Part shown: piece after piece, positions 32,203 to 40,470 of the stretch | Layout: every line of letters starts with the position of its first letter | Numbering within the stretch: position 1 is the first letter of the stretch | From: Thermoplasmata archaeon | Lineage (GTDB): Archaea; Thermoplasmatota; Thermoplasmata; Thermoplasmatales; GCA-001856825 | Reading direction: 5' to 3' | Assembly (NCBI GenBank): GCA_021792355.1 | Contig: JAJYUV010000008.1 | Coordinates: 1 to 62,261 of the forward strand | DNA: 62,261 nucleotides | The notes under the pieces: model-generated | Database searches by the model: none | Seen by the model: only the letters and a program-made list of their open reading frames with translations | Told to the model about the DNA's origin: nothing | Made by a program: the position numbers and the translations under genes

Positions 32203-32212
32203 AAACATGTTT
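32203..32212. promoter_or_regulatory. Palindrome AAACATGTTT, possible operator
   Basis: A perfect 10-bp palindrome lies directly upstream of the TATA box of the SHOCT gene and 15 nt after the stop of the winged-helix regulator gene. The position just upstream of TATA suits an activator or repressor site. It is an inference from position and symmetry only. Confidence 0.3.
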
Positions 32213-32226
32213 TATTTTTGTGAAAT

Positions 32227-32811
32227 CTATTTTGAAACTCTTTTCAGCACGATCTGATTGGTGGTTCCATGCCTCATTCTCTCTATGATCCCCTTTGCCT
32301 CCAGCCTGTTGAGTATTCTGGTTATGGTTGCCTTGGAATATCCTTTGATGCTCGTTATATCCCTCTGCAGAACAGTTCCTCCCGCATCAACTAGTAAGGA
32401 GTATATTTCCCTTTCACCGCTGTCGAGATACTTCATCGTTTCCTCATCTAAGGACCCCGCCTCTGGTAGATCTTGCACTCTCTGTATTGTGTATCTCTCG
32501 TTCGCCTGTAGGGAAATAGATTCAACGTTTCTGAAAAGGAAAATAAGGGAAATTACTAGCAACGCTGCGGATGCAGCAATTGCTCCAATGAGGTAGTAGG
32601 AGTATGGCTTGACTGGGAGTCCCTTGAAGAAGGAAGTGTCCATCAGAAGGAAGAGGGTGAAAGAGAGGAGTATCAGAAGTATAACCGATGCTACAGCCAT
32701 TACGGACGAAATTATGGCGTTTAGCAGTGTCCTGTTTAGAGGACGTGATGCTTCCCCTTTCGTCATCGCGTTCCGAATTCCAGACAATCTATTAGTTTTT
32801 GGGTCTTTCAC
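32227..32811 (-). CDS. Membrane-anchored winged-helix transcription regulator
   Basis: A 194-residue protein. Two adjacent membrane helices (about 29-55 and 71-92) precede a linker and a C-terminal winged helix (about 128-192) with GGTVLQRDITSIKGYSKATI, whose ATITRILNRLEAKGIIER segment looks like the recognition helix and wing. The GTG start overlaps the end of the Nudix gene by 20 nt; ATG 32766 is an alternative that would trim 15 residues. The architecture suits one-component sensing at the membrane. The target genes are unknown; the neighbouring SHOCT promoter is the obvious candidate. Confidence 0.78.
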   Translation of the reverse strand: MKDPKTNRLSGIRNAMTKGEASRPLNRTLLNAIISSVMAVASVILLILLSFTLFLLMDTSFFKGLPVKPYSYYLIGAIAASAALLVISLIFLFRNVESISLQANERYTIQRVQDLPEAGSLDEETMKYLDSGEREIYSLLVDAGGTVLQRDITSIKGYSKATITRILNRLEAKGIIERMRHGTTNQIVLKRVSK

Positions 32812-33457
32812 TTCGCGTTGGACTCTGTCCTGACCACAAGACCTTCTTTCCCTTAGCGATTCGCTCTCCCAACTCCAGAACTTTGATGAAGTATTCCATT
32901 GTCCCGGGGACGAAGGAATCTCTGCTGATCACCCTTAGAGTTTCACGTCTCTTCACTGAATCCACGAGGAGTGCCCTCACCTCCAGGTCGTTGATTTTTC
33001 CTCCGACTACCTCTCTTCCCCTCCTGAAAGGTACTGCTGCCATTCCGTCGAGTTCCGTGGGATTGGGAAAGAAAGTGCTTAATCCCCCTTCAGTCCGTGC
33101 GAAGTACACATCGGAAAATTCGCGGATAAAAAGCATGTCATCTCTGTAAGAGAACCTGTTCTGGCCCACGTACACCAGATCAGAAAAGGGTCTCTGAACC
33201 CCAATTTCTTCAATAATCTCTCTCATCAGAGCAGTCTCAGAACCCTCCCCGCTTGAAGCATGACCCCCAACTGTAACGTCGAGGAGTCCCGGAAAGTTGA
33301 CCCTTTCCCCTCTGATCTGGAAGTATACAAAATTGGAGTCAACGAACCAGCAATGGACGGTCTTGTGCAGTATGCCTTTCCTGTGTGCAATTTCGCGCTC
33401 TACCACTCCTACCACACGAAGAGACTCGTCGTATGAATCCACTATTTCCGGAGGCAT
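32792..33457 (-). CDS. Nudix hydrolase (YfcD/IDI-1-like subgroup)
   Basis: A 221-residue Nudix protein. The start with VGVVEREIAHRKGILHKTVH (about 16-35) is the pattern of the YfcD/isopentenyl diphosphate isomerase type 1 subgroup. The Nudix box is complete (G-x5-E-x7-REIIEEIGV, about 65-88). A type 1 isomerase needs a Cys in the segment before the box; here it is VGGHASSG, so isomerase activity is unlikely. The C-terminal third has extra basic residues. The ATG start is intact. It is followed by the winged-helix gene with an overlap. Confidence 0.85.
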   Translation of the reverse strand: MPPEIVDSYDESLRVVGVVEREIAHRKGILHKTVHCWFVDSNFVYFQIRGERVNFPGLLDVTVGGHASSGEGSETALMREIIEEIGVQRPFSDLVYVGQNRFSYRDDMLFIREFSDVYFARTEGGLSTFFPNPTELDGMAAVPFRRGREVVGGKINDLEVRALLVDSVKRRETLRVISRDSFVPGTMEYFIKVLELGERIAKGKKVLWSGQSPTRSERPKN

Positions 33458-33510
33458 TTCCGTGCATTAGACTAACGAAGGAAGTGACAAGACCTTAAGA
33501 TACTGTAATG

Positions 33511-35832
33511 CTATTCACACTTTGAATAGCCGCACGTTTTGCAGGTGAGACATCCATTCTCCATTGCAAGTGTATCGTTACCGCACTTCGGACAGGTGGA
33601 AAAAGTCCTTTCTTTCTTTTCCTTTTTTTCATCTGTTTTAATTGCCGTAACCAGGAAATCCCCCTGCCCCACCAAGGTTGATTGCGGAGGCTCACCCTTC
33701 ATTGCTATGTCAATTGCCTTCGCGACGCCATCCGGAACAGAGGTAATTTTTGTTCCACCGACAAAAGTCGTCGTCTTGCCCTTTATGCCGGTGAGGGCCC
33801 TGACGACCTTTGAAATGTCTCCTCCCTGTTGCAGATAAAGAGAAAGCAGCCTGCCTATTGCTTCTGAATAGGCCTTCTCTTCCGAACCTGATTTACCGAC
33901 GTTTACGAAAATTTCTACTGGATTCCCGGATTCATCGAAGTTTATTGTCGTGTAGAGTTTACCTGTCTCCAGAAGAGGAAATACTATAGTCCTTCCGGTG
34001 AGTATGGTGGATCTTTCGAATTCCCTGTGTTCTTTTTTCTTTGCTGCTTCATTGGTTAGGAGAATCCCTTCTCTGGAACCCTCTCTGTAGACTGTAACAC
34101 CCTTGCATCCGGCCTTCCAAGCCTCGAAATAGATCTTTCCGACTTCATCGGTCGTAACTGAGGAAGCCAGGTTGACAGTCGAGGAAATGGAGTGGTCTAC
34201 GTATTTCTGAATAGTGGCCTGCAGCTTGATTCTGAACATGGGATCTATCTTGTGTGCCTCTATGAAGTACTCGGGAAGGTCTTTTTCATCCTTTACCCCA
34301 TAGAGTTCCATGTATTCTCTCACGAGAGGATGATAGACTTTGAATGTTTGTTTTGACAATGATTCGCTCCTCCTAGTGTATGAGAAGGCAAACACTGGTT
34401 CAATGCCACTTGATGTACCAGCCAAGGCTGATCCGCTCCCGACAGGGGGTACTGTTATTAACGCAACGTTCCTCAGGCCATTTTTCTTTATTTTCTCCAG
34501 AAGTTCTGGGTTGAGCCTGCCTATGAACGGAGACTTGAGGTGTTTGTCCAAATCGAACGCGGGGAAAGCTCCCTTCTCTGCTGCAATTTTCGTGCTCTCA
34601 TCATATATCGCTTCCATTATCCTCTTGAAGAGTGAGTCTACGAATTTTATGGAGTCGGGAGTATCGTACTTTATTTTCAGTTTTATGAGCATGTCCCCTA
34701 GACCGGTGAAGCCTACTCCAATTCTCCTGCTCTTTCCGGCTTCCTCAGTCTGCCCTTTCAGTGGATGCTTGTACATGTTGTAGTCAACAACATCGTCCAA
34801 GAAGCGTACTGTGTACCTAACGGCCCTGTCCAAATCCTCCCAGTCCACTTCTGCATTTTCAAACGGGTTCTTTACAAATACTGATAGGTTGACATTTCCA
34901 AGATTGCATGCACCATAAGGCTCTAACGGGATTTCTGAGCACGGGTTTGTGGTCAATATTTCCATTCCATTATATTCCGAGGTGCTTTCTTTCTTCATGG
35001 TGTCCCAGAAGATCAAGCCAGGTTCAGCCCAGTTTCTTGCGGAATCTATGAGTTCGTTCCAGAGCTCTCTGGCCCTTACCACCTTTTCTACCTTCTTCAC
35101 CTTACTGCTTTCATATCGAAGCGTGAAATCCTCGTCATCCTCGACTCTTTTCATGAATTCATCAGTGATTTTTACGGAAATGTTTGCGTGTCTAACGTGA
35201 TTCAAGTCTCTTTTTACTTTTATAAAATCCATGATATCCGGGTGATCCACTCTGATGGTTATCATCAACGCTCCACGCCTTCCTGACTGTCCAATCGTAC
35301 CTGTAGTCTCAGACATGATGTTCATGAAAGAGACACTTCCTGTTGATTTCAGTGCAGCATTATTTACGGGAGCTCCCTTTGGCCTAAGAATGCTTATGTC
35401 AGTACCGACTCCACCGCCAAGAGAATAAGTTCTTGCGGCCTCCTTTGTCCATTCAAATATCGATTCGAGAGAATCGTCCTTGATAGGGATAACATAACAA
35501 TTATTCAGGGTGACTCTCCTTTTGAACTTCTCCTGACCTGCACCAAATAGAATTCTTCCCCCGGGAACCATTCTGAAATTCTCAAGTAACCAATAGAACT
35601 TATTCTCCCATTCAGCCCGGAGTGGTTCGCTTTCAACAGAAGATATTTCCCTTGCAACTCTTTTCCACATTTCTTCTGGTACTTTCTCAAGTAGGACTCC
35701 ATCGTTGTCTCTGATTGCGTACTTGTCGATGAATACCCTAGCTCTGAGTTCGTCGTTATTAAACCTGACAAGTGTTTCGGCAGGAACTTCGACAGGAATT
35801 TCATTTAAAATTTCGTCACTCTCAACCGTCAT
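33511..35832 (-). CDS. nrdJ: Ribonucleoside reductase, adenosylcobalamin-dependent (class II)
   Basis: A 773-residue class II reductase. Substrate-region VTLNNCYVIPI (about 108-118), the catalytic NPCSEIPLEPYGACNLGNVN (about 305-324) with its N-C-E triad, and PPVGSGSALAGTSSGIEP (about 452-469) are intact. The C-terminal CPKCG and CKTCGYSKCE form a zinc/redox tail that re-reduces the active site. The protein needs adenosylcobalamin, so the organism must make or import B12. ATG 35832 follows a TATA box at 35864-35873 with a leader of about 10 nt. It is divergent from an HTH regulator. Confidence 0.96.
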   Translation of the reverse strand: MTVESDEILNEIPVEVPAETLVRFNNDELRARVFIDKYAIRDNDGVLLEKVPEEMWKRVAREISSVESEPLRAEWENKFYWLLENFRMVPGGRILFGAGQEKFKRRVTLNNCYVIPIKDDSLESIFEWTKEAARTYSLGGGVGTDISILRPKGAPVNNAALKSTGSVSFMNIMSETTGTIGQSGRRGALMITIRVDHPDIMDFIKVKRDLNHVRHANISVKITDEFMKRVEDDEDFTLRYESSKVKKVEKVVRARELWNELIDSARNWAEPGLIFWDTMKKESTSEYNGMEILTTNPCSEIPLEPYGACNLGNVNLSVFVKNPFENAEVDWEDLDRAVRYTVRFLDDVVDYNMYKHPLKGQTEEAGKSRRIGVGFTGLGDMLIKLKIKYDTPDSIKFVDSLFKRIMEAIYDESTKIAAEKGAFPAFDLDKHLKSPFIGRLNPELLEKIKKNGLRNVALITVPPVGSGSALAGTSSGIEPVFAFSYTRRSESLSKQTFKVYHPLVREYMELYGVKDEKDLPEYFIEAHKIDPMFRIKLQATIQKYVDHSISSTVNLASSVTTDEVGKIYFEAWKAGCKGVTVYREGSREGILLTNEAAKKKEHREFERSTILTGRTIVFPLLETGKLYTTINFDESGNPVEIFVNVGKSGSEEKAYSEAIGRLLSLYLQQGGDISKVVRALTGIKGKTTTFVGGTKITSVPDGVAKAIDIAMKGEPPQSTLVGQGDFLVTAIKTDEKKEKKERTFSTCPKCGNDTLAMENGCLTCKTCGYSKCE

Positions 35833-35863
35833 TCAAATCACTGTATTTCGTAGCTAACGTCGG

Positions 35864-35873
35864 ATATACTAAA
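35864..35873 (-). promoter_or_regulatory. TATA box for nrdJ
   Basis: The minus strand reads TTTAGTATAT. It is centred about 36 nt before the nrdJ start, giving a short leader. The 265-nt spacer between the two divergent genes shows no recognisable cobalamin-type RNA structure, only an imperfect ATGAC/GTCAT pair at 36011-36039. Confidence 0.45.
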
Positions 35874-36066
35874 AGGTTTTTGTGAATACGTCTTTATCAA
35901 ATCCTCTAACTTGATTACCAAATAGAATTAATACATTACTCCCTAAATGACCTAAGTAATCTTAAAATAATAGTTTTCAGTTGATAAAATTTCCGGGTTG
36001 TTGACACAGAATGACATAAATCAAATTGAAGAGAGTCATAAAAATAAGCTAAATAAATTTGATAAA

Positions 36067-36076
36067 ATATAAATAT
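36067..36076 (+). promoter_or_regulatory. TATA box for the HTH regulator at 36098
   Basis: ATATAAATAT is centred about 26 nt before ATG 36098 and supports this ATG or 36101 over the earlier in-frame ATGs at 36086 and 36089. Confidence 0.5.
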
Positions 36077-36097
36077 AGAATTTTTATGATGAATCGT

Positions 36098-36460
36098 ATG
36101 ATGAATGGATTTACCGCTGAGGATGAGAAACTTGCTGGATTATTAATCCAGATGGGCGTTCCCCGAAATGTTTCGAAGGCACTAGTATATATGAAGGGAC
36201 GACAGGAAACAACCTCAGTCGAGATCGAGAAAAATGCCAACCTTAGACAGCCGGAAGTTTCTATCGCAATGAGGATACTAAAAGAACACGGTTGGATCAT
36301 GAAGAGAGACATAAAAAAAGAGGGCAAGGGAAGACCAGTACACGGATACAGATTAGCAAAACCATTCAACGAGATTGTAAAGGAATTAGAAGAAGAGCAG
36401 AGGAGAAAGATTTCCGATATGCAAAATGTGCTAGGACAAATTCAGAACTTGGTACTCTAG
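36098..36460 (+). CDS. Winged-helix DNA-binding regulator
   Basis: A 120-residue protein. A helix-turn-helix is formed by GVPRNVSKALVYMKGRQET (about 19-37), with TTSVEIEKNANLRQPEVSIA (about 37-56) and a wing (LKEHGWIMKRDIKKEGKGR, about 60-78). The C-terminal 25 residues are helical and charged. It resembles the small archaeal TrmB/ArsR-like winged-helix proteins but has no metal-binding Cys. ATG 36098 is selected from the TATA spacing; ATG 36101 is equally possible. It is divergent from nrdJ and convergent, 10 nt apart, with rpiA. Confidence 0.82.
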   Translation: MMNGFTAEDEKLAGLLIQMGVPRNVSKALVYMKGRQETTSVEIEKNANLRQPEVSIAMRILKEHGWIMKRDIKKEGKGRPVHGYRLAKPFNEIVKELEEEQRRKISDMQNVLGQIQNLVL

Positions 36461-36470
36461 CTCTGCTAGG

Positions 36471-37121
36471 TCATTTCATTATTCTTACTTCTACTCCGTC
36501 TGAGACTAAGACAGTCTTGTTCCCCCCAAGGAAAAGACCTGTTTCAATGACTCCCGTGATTAATTTAACCTGTTGGTCAAGTTTCTGAAGATCGCACCTT
36601 TCGACCAGCCTACAGTCGTAGATGAGATTTCCGTTATCAGTCAAAAAATCTTCCCTGAGCACACACTTCATTCCCAGGGATTCCAGTTCTTTCATCGTGG
36701 TCCTATGGCCAAATGGCATCACCTCCACTGGGATTGAAAATTTCTCTGGTATTGTGGAAACAAGTTTTTCATTGGAGATTATTACAACATAGTTTTTCGA
36801 TTTGTTTCTGACCTTCTTCTCTCTTGTGAGCTGACCTCCACCCCCTTTCAGAACGTTAAGATTGCTATCAACTTCGTCCGCCCCATCTATCGTCACATCG
36901 ATCCAGTCAACGGAATCGATGTCAACAGTTTTTATCCCTACCTCTCTTGCAAGTTTATCGGACGAAAGCGAAGTTGCAACTCCAACGATTTTATTCTTGA
37001 TTTTGTCAGCTCCAAGTATCTTTATGAATTGAGAAGCTGTAGTTCCTGAGCCGAGCCCTACAACATTCCCTTCAGATATAAATCTCAGTGCTTCTCTTGC
37101 GACATGCTCCTTCTTGTCCAT
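36471..37121 (-). CDS. rpiA: Ribose-5-phosphate isomerase A
   Basis: A 216-residue enzyme interconverting ribose 5-phosphate and ribulose 5-phosphate. GLGSGTTASQFIK (about 21-33), DGADEVDSNLNVLKGGGG (about 79-96, with catalytic Asp and Glu) and the KGGGGQLTREK signature are all present. The length fits the family. AGAGG precedes the ATG by 8 nt. It is a single gene ending 10 nt from the regulator. Confidence 0.95.
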   Translation of the reverse strand: MDKKEHVAREALRFISEGNVVGLGSGTTASQFIKILGADKIKNKIVGVATSLSSDKLAREVGIKTVDIDSVDWIDVTIDGADEVDSNLNVLKGGGGQLTREKKVRNKSKNYVVIISNEKLVSTIPEKFSIPVEVMPFGHRTTMKELESLGMKCVLREDFLTDNGNLIYDCRLVERCDLQKLDQQVKLITGVIETGLFLGGNKTVLVSDGVEVRIMK

Positions 37122-37472
37122 ATTGAAATCCTCTGGTTTGGATGTTGTAAAGGTATTATTATGTTTTTATTATCTCTTTATGGAATCCCATATTTTTCTA
37201 AATGCACACGATTGCTGGATAGTATTGCTACAAAGGCCGTTTGAGGTCCAAGCTCAACTCATGGACCAATAAATGCGGAAATCATTGATGTAGCATATCA
37301 GAAAACCTCAGTCATTTTAGAGCCTGTTCTTATTGCTCCGAGGGCACTTTAATATTTGATACCTTACTTCATTTACTGGGTATATCTGGCAAATAAAATT
37401 AGGCCTGACAGAACAGTCCGTTGTATTCAAATTATAACAGCTCTTTATATAACTGGCTGGGACTGTGAAGTG
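37122..37472. other. Gene-free stretch between rpiA and xerA, possible dif-like site
   Basis: No protein gene is evident. At 37425-37455 an AT-rich near-palindrome has TTATAA, then a 7-nt spacer, then TTATAT, resembling the core of an Xer recombination site, 18 nt beyond the xerA stop. A second element at 37232-37268 has overlapping inverted repeats (TTGAG/CTCAA and GGTCCA/TGGACC). Both are suggestive only. Confidence 0.35.
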
Positions 37473-38336
37473 TCAGTAGCTTGGAATGAACTTTTCATAA
37501 CCCATTTTGAGTGCTCTGTCATCCACGTGAGTGTAAATCTGAGTAGTGCTGATACTGGAGTGACCTAGCAGAAGCTGAATGATCCTCAGATCTGCTCCAT
37601 TCCTGAGTAGTGAAGTAGCAAAAGTGTGTCTAAAAGTGTGCGGAGTGACCTTCTTTGGTATCCCTGATCTCTTAACGATATTCCTAACGACCCGTTCTAT
37701 TGTCACTGGAGAGACTCTCTTACTCTTGGATGTCGGGAAAAGAAAGTCCGTTCTTCCCTTGTTATCTTTTATCTCCATAAGATAAAGTCTCAAGTCCGAG
37801 ACTACCTTGTCACTAAAAACTACAAGTCTGTCCTTGTCCCCTTTCCCGTTTCTTATCTTGAGTGTTTTATTGTTTATGTCTATATCCTGTACTCTGATAG
37901 AACAGAGTTCAGAGACCCTGATTCCAGTATACACTAGAAGCTTTATTATAAGGCGTTCCTTCAAACTTCTGCAATTAGTTATTATCGCAGTGACTTCATC
38001 GTTCATCAAATAATTTGGAACCTTTTGTGGCCTCTTGGGTGCCTTTAGATGGCCCAGGTTCTCTAACCCTAAGTACAAAAGAAATGATTGTAGCGCTCTA
38101 ATGTAGAGATAGATGGTAGATTTGGAATATCCCTTCTCTATAGAGAGGTATTCCTTGAACGCTTCGATCTTGTCTGCGGTTATGGCGTTCTTATTGAATT
38201 CGACAAATTCCAGGAACTGGTCGACTATGTACCCGTACATTTTGACGGTATTCCTGCTCTTCCCATTAGCAAGTAACCTATTTCTAAAGTTGTCTGTCAC
38301 CCCGCTGTCCAATTGTTCAGACATCATTTCGCTCAT
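37473..38336 (-). CDS. xerA: Tyrosine recombinase XerA
   Basis: A 287-residue tyrosine recombinase for chromosome-dimer resolution. The N-terminal SAM-like domain is followed by a catalytic domain. Active residues: Arg in TGIRVSEL, Lys in GKGDKDR, His-x-x-Arg in HTFRHTFAT, His in LLGHSSI and the nucleophilic Tyr in TQIYTHV. The frame extends to 38450, but ATG 38336 fits the family length. It sits 26 nt after a TATA box at 38357-38366 and gives a leaderless mRNA. No phage genes surround it, so it is probably the housekeeping XerA. Confidence 0.93.
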   Translation of the reverse strand: MSEMMSEQLDSGVTDNFRNRLLANGKSRNTVKMYGYIVDQFLEFVEFNKNAITADKIEAFKEYLSIEKGYSKSTIYLYIRALQSFLLYLGLENLGHLKAPKRPQKVPNYLMNDEVTAIITNCRSLKERLIIKLLVYTGIRVSELCSIRVQDIDINNKTLKIRNGKGDKDRLVVFSDKVVSDLRLYLMEIKDNKGRTDFLFPTSKSKRVSPVTIERVVRNIVKRSGIPKKVTPHTFRHTFATSLLRNGADLRIIQLLLGHSSISTTQIYTHVDDRALKMGYEKFIPSY

Positions 38337-38356
38337 TTTTGAATATATACATAAGA

Positions 38357-38366
38357 CAAATATAAG
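38357..38366 (-). promoter_or_regulatory. TATA box for xerA
   Basis: The minus strand reads CTTATATTTG, centred 26 nt before ATG 38336. This supports the short xerA start. Confidence 0.5.
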
Positions 38367-38393
38367 ACTTTTGTCAGATATGACACAGTAGTG

Positions 38394-38403
38394 AAATTTA
38401 ATT
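38394..38403 (+). promoter_or_regulatory. TATA box for the acyl-CoA dehydrogenase gene
   Basis: AAATTTAATT is centred about 28 nt before ATG 38427. The nearby ATG at 38423 is out of frame. Confidence 0.45.
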
Positions 38404-38426
38404 TTCATAGCCCAATACGGAAATGA

Positions 38427-39560
38427 ATGAATTTGGGAATTTCTGAGCAAGAAAAACTAAAACAGGTGGAAAGTTTCGCTGTTTCAAAGGTCAGAAAGAG
38501 AGCTTCTGAGATTGATGAAGGTTCCACATTTCCTGTAGATCTAATAAAGGAGATGGGGGAGATTGGAGTTTTCTCAACTTACATCCCCAAGGAGTATGGC
38601 GGACTTGGCCTGTCTCTTTCTACCCTGATGGAAAGCATCAGAATTATCTCCAGAGAGTGCGCATCTACGTCGCTAATTCCAGACGTAACAGTCTCGCTGT
38701 TCGGTGAGCCGATATTAAAGTACGGTTCTGAAATGCTCAAGAAGAAATATCTTTCGAGGATAGCTAAAGGCACAATTGGGGCGCTCGCGATAACCGAACC
38801 CGGAACTGGATCAGATGCTGCGGGAATAAAAACTAGGGCCATCAAAAAGGGAGATAAGTACATCATAAACGGGGAAAAGACATTTATCACCAACGGAGGA
38901 GAGGCCCAATATTTCCTCGCCTCTGCAGTGACGTTCCCTGAGAAGAAGCATCACGGCATAACGCTCTTTGCACTCGACAAAGATATGAGTGGACTCTCCA
39001 TTGGTAAAGAATTCAAGAAAATGGGAATAAGAGGGACAAGCACGACAGAAGTTCTGATGGATAACGTGGAAGTTGAAGAAGAACAGATGGTAGGCAGATT
39101 GAACGAAGGATTCAAAATTGAGATGGACACCCTCAATGTTGGGAGGATAGGTATAGCCTCTCAGGCAATTGGTATTTCAGAAGGAGCAATCAGAGATATC
39201 GTGAACTTTGGCAATGAATTCAAGGAAATAAATAGAGAAGGAGTACTATTCAAGCTTGCTGATATGACCAACATGCTTCATTCATCCGTATCAAAATACT
39301 ACGAGTCGATAAGACAAGTCGAAAACGGAAAGGACACCACGCTTCTGAGTTCCCTATCTAAGCTTCAGGCAGGAGATTCAGCCGTGAAAATTACTTCTGA
39401 TGCTGTTGAAATCCTTGGTCATAAGGCTATGTCGCAGGAGTATCCCACGGAGAGGAGATTCCGGGAAGCTAAGATAACTCAAATTTACGAGGGAACCAAC
39501 GAAATACAGAGATTGATTATTGCTCGCGAAATTCTGAAGACTGGGGGCCCTAAGTTCTAA
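38427..39560 (+). CDS. Acyl-CoA dehydrogenase
   Basis: A 377-residue flavoprotein. GALAITEPGTGSDAAG (about 113-128) and the C-terminal QIYEGTNEIQRLIIAR (about 353-368), whose Glu is the likely catalytic base, match the acyl-CoA dehydrogenase family. It oxidises an acyl-CoA to the enoyl-CoA. Substrate chain length is not evident. The start is leaderless, and the stop TAA is interlocked with the TAG of the convergent metallo-hydrolase gene in the tetranucleotide CTAA. Confidence 0.93.
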   Translation: MNLGISEQEKLKQVESFAVSKVRKRASEIDEGSTFPVDLIKEMGEIGVFSTYIPKEYGGLGLSLSTLMESIRIISRECASTSLIPDVTVSLFGEPILKYGSEMLKKKYLSRIAKGTIGALAITEPGTGSDAAGIKTRAIKKGDKYIINGEKTFITNGGEAQYFLASAVTFPEKKHHGITLFALDKDMSGLSIGKEFKKMGIRGTSTTEVLMDNVEVEEEQMVGRLNEGFKIEMDTLNVGRIGIASQAIGISEGAIRDIVNFGNEFKEINREGVLFKLADMTNMLHSSVSKYYESIRQVENGKDTTLLSSLSKLQAGDSAVKITSDAVEILGHKAMSQEYPTERRFREAKITQIYEGTNEIQRLIIAREILKTGGPKF

Positions 39561-40384
39561 ACAGATACTTTCTGAAGCCGGTAGTTTTCAACGTCCATTA
39601 GCTTAGCGGTGGGATTATTTGGATCGTGTTCAAAGAACATTGTCCACCGCCCTTCATACGCTCTTTCGAGAAGTTCCTTCTTCTTGGTGAATGTGTCCAT
39701 GGGATAAAGGTCGTAAGCCATCACATACGCAGGTTTAATGTGAGCCGAAGTAGGTATCAGGTCTCCAAAATATATGAAAGTCTCGTTTCCTACCCTAAGC
39801 AACACTATCTGATGCCCCTTGGTGTGACCGCCTGATTTTACCAGTTCTACCCCTGGAAAAATCTCCTCGTCTCCGTTCAGAAGCTCCAACCGATCCTCGA
39901 GATTTTCAAAATTCATATAATTGTAGTTCGGCCTCGTTTTCTGGTTTGGTTCCTTGATTTCCTTCCATGTATCGCTTTGCATGTAATATCTGGCATTTGG
40001 AAAGGCTGGTTCGATCTCATCGTGGTTGTACATCGTCGCCCACCCAGTGTGATCTAGATGACCGTGTGTGATTAAAACGTGGGTTACGTCACTTCGTTCA
40101 ACGCCTTTTTCACTCAAATCCTGCAGTAGAGTCTTAGATCTTCCTATTTCATAGATCTCCTCGAGCCGTTTATCGAACTTATTACCTATTCCGATATCCA
40201 CGAGCGCAACCTTTTTCCCCTCTTTTATGACCAGAACGTTCGTTCCCAACGTAATTTTATTCTTTTCGTCTGATTTGAAGTACTTCTCCCATACCGGTTT
40301 TGGAACAATGCCAAACATTGCACCACCATCAAGCTTGAACGTTCCATCACTTGCCAGGAATATTTCAAATCCGTTTATCTTCAC
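39557..40384 (-). CDS. Metallo-beta-lactamase-fold hydrolase (lactonase-like)
   Basis: A 275-residue MBL-fold hydrolase. The metal-binding motif is HGHLDHTGW (about 102-110), with further His in SGGHTKGHQIV (about 182-192) and the Asp of YFGDLIP (about 206-212). The order matches AttM/lactonase-type enzymes, but the substrate is unknown. The start is GTG, 26 nt after TATA box GTATAAATCA (40406-40415), so leaderless. It ends inside the acyl-CoA dehydrogenase stop. Confidence 0.85.
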   Translation of the reverse strand: MKINGFEIFLASDGTFKLDGGAMFGIVPKPVWEKYFKSDEKNKITLGTNVLVIKEGKKVALVDIGIGNKFDKRLEEIYEIGRSKTLLQDLSEKGVERSDVTHVLITHGHLDHTGWATMYNHDEIEPAFPNARYYMQSDTWKEIKEPNQKTRPNYNYMNFENLEDRLELLNGDEEIFPGVELVKSGGHTKGHQIVLLRVGNETFIYFGDLIPTSAHIKPAYVMAYDLYPMDTFTKKKELLERAYEGRWTMFFEHDPNNPTAKLMDVENYRLQKVSV

Positions 40385-40405
40385 AGCCCAGTTAATTGAA
40401 CGTAC

Positions 40406-40415
40406 GTATAAATCA
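40406..40415 (-). promoter_or_regulatory. TATA box for the metallo-hydrolase gene
   Basis: The minus strand reads TGATTTATAC and is centred 26 nt before the GTG at 40384, which fixes that non-ATG start. Confidence 0.5.
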
Positions 40416-40470
40416 GTTGGTGTTTATAGCTCACGCATCCCATAGTTCTTCATTCGAAAAAAGGAGGCGA

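Noticed and set aside
32792..33457. Reading the second Nudix protein as isopentenyl diphosphate isomerase type 1
   Set aside because: The N-terminus fits that subgroup, but the catalytic Cys before the Nudix box is replaced by Gly, so hydrolase is the better call.
35833..36097. A cobalamin riboswitch upstream of nrdJ
   Set aside because: The spacer is AT-rich and lacks the conserved cobalamin-aptamer segments; such elements are also not known in archaea.
37473..38336. xerA as an integrase of a mobile element
   Set aside because: No attachment repeats, phage or plasmid genes are nearby, and the sequence fits housekeeping XerA.
37473..38450. Extending xerA to the start of the open frame at 38450
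   Set aside because: The added 38 residues are not family-like and lie upstream of the best TATA-predicted start.
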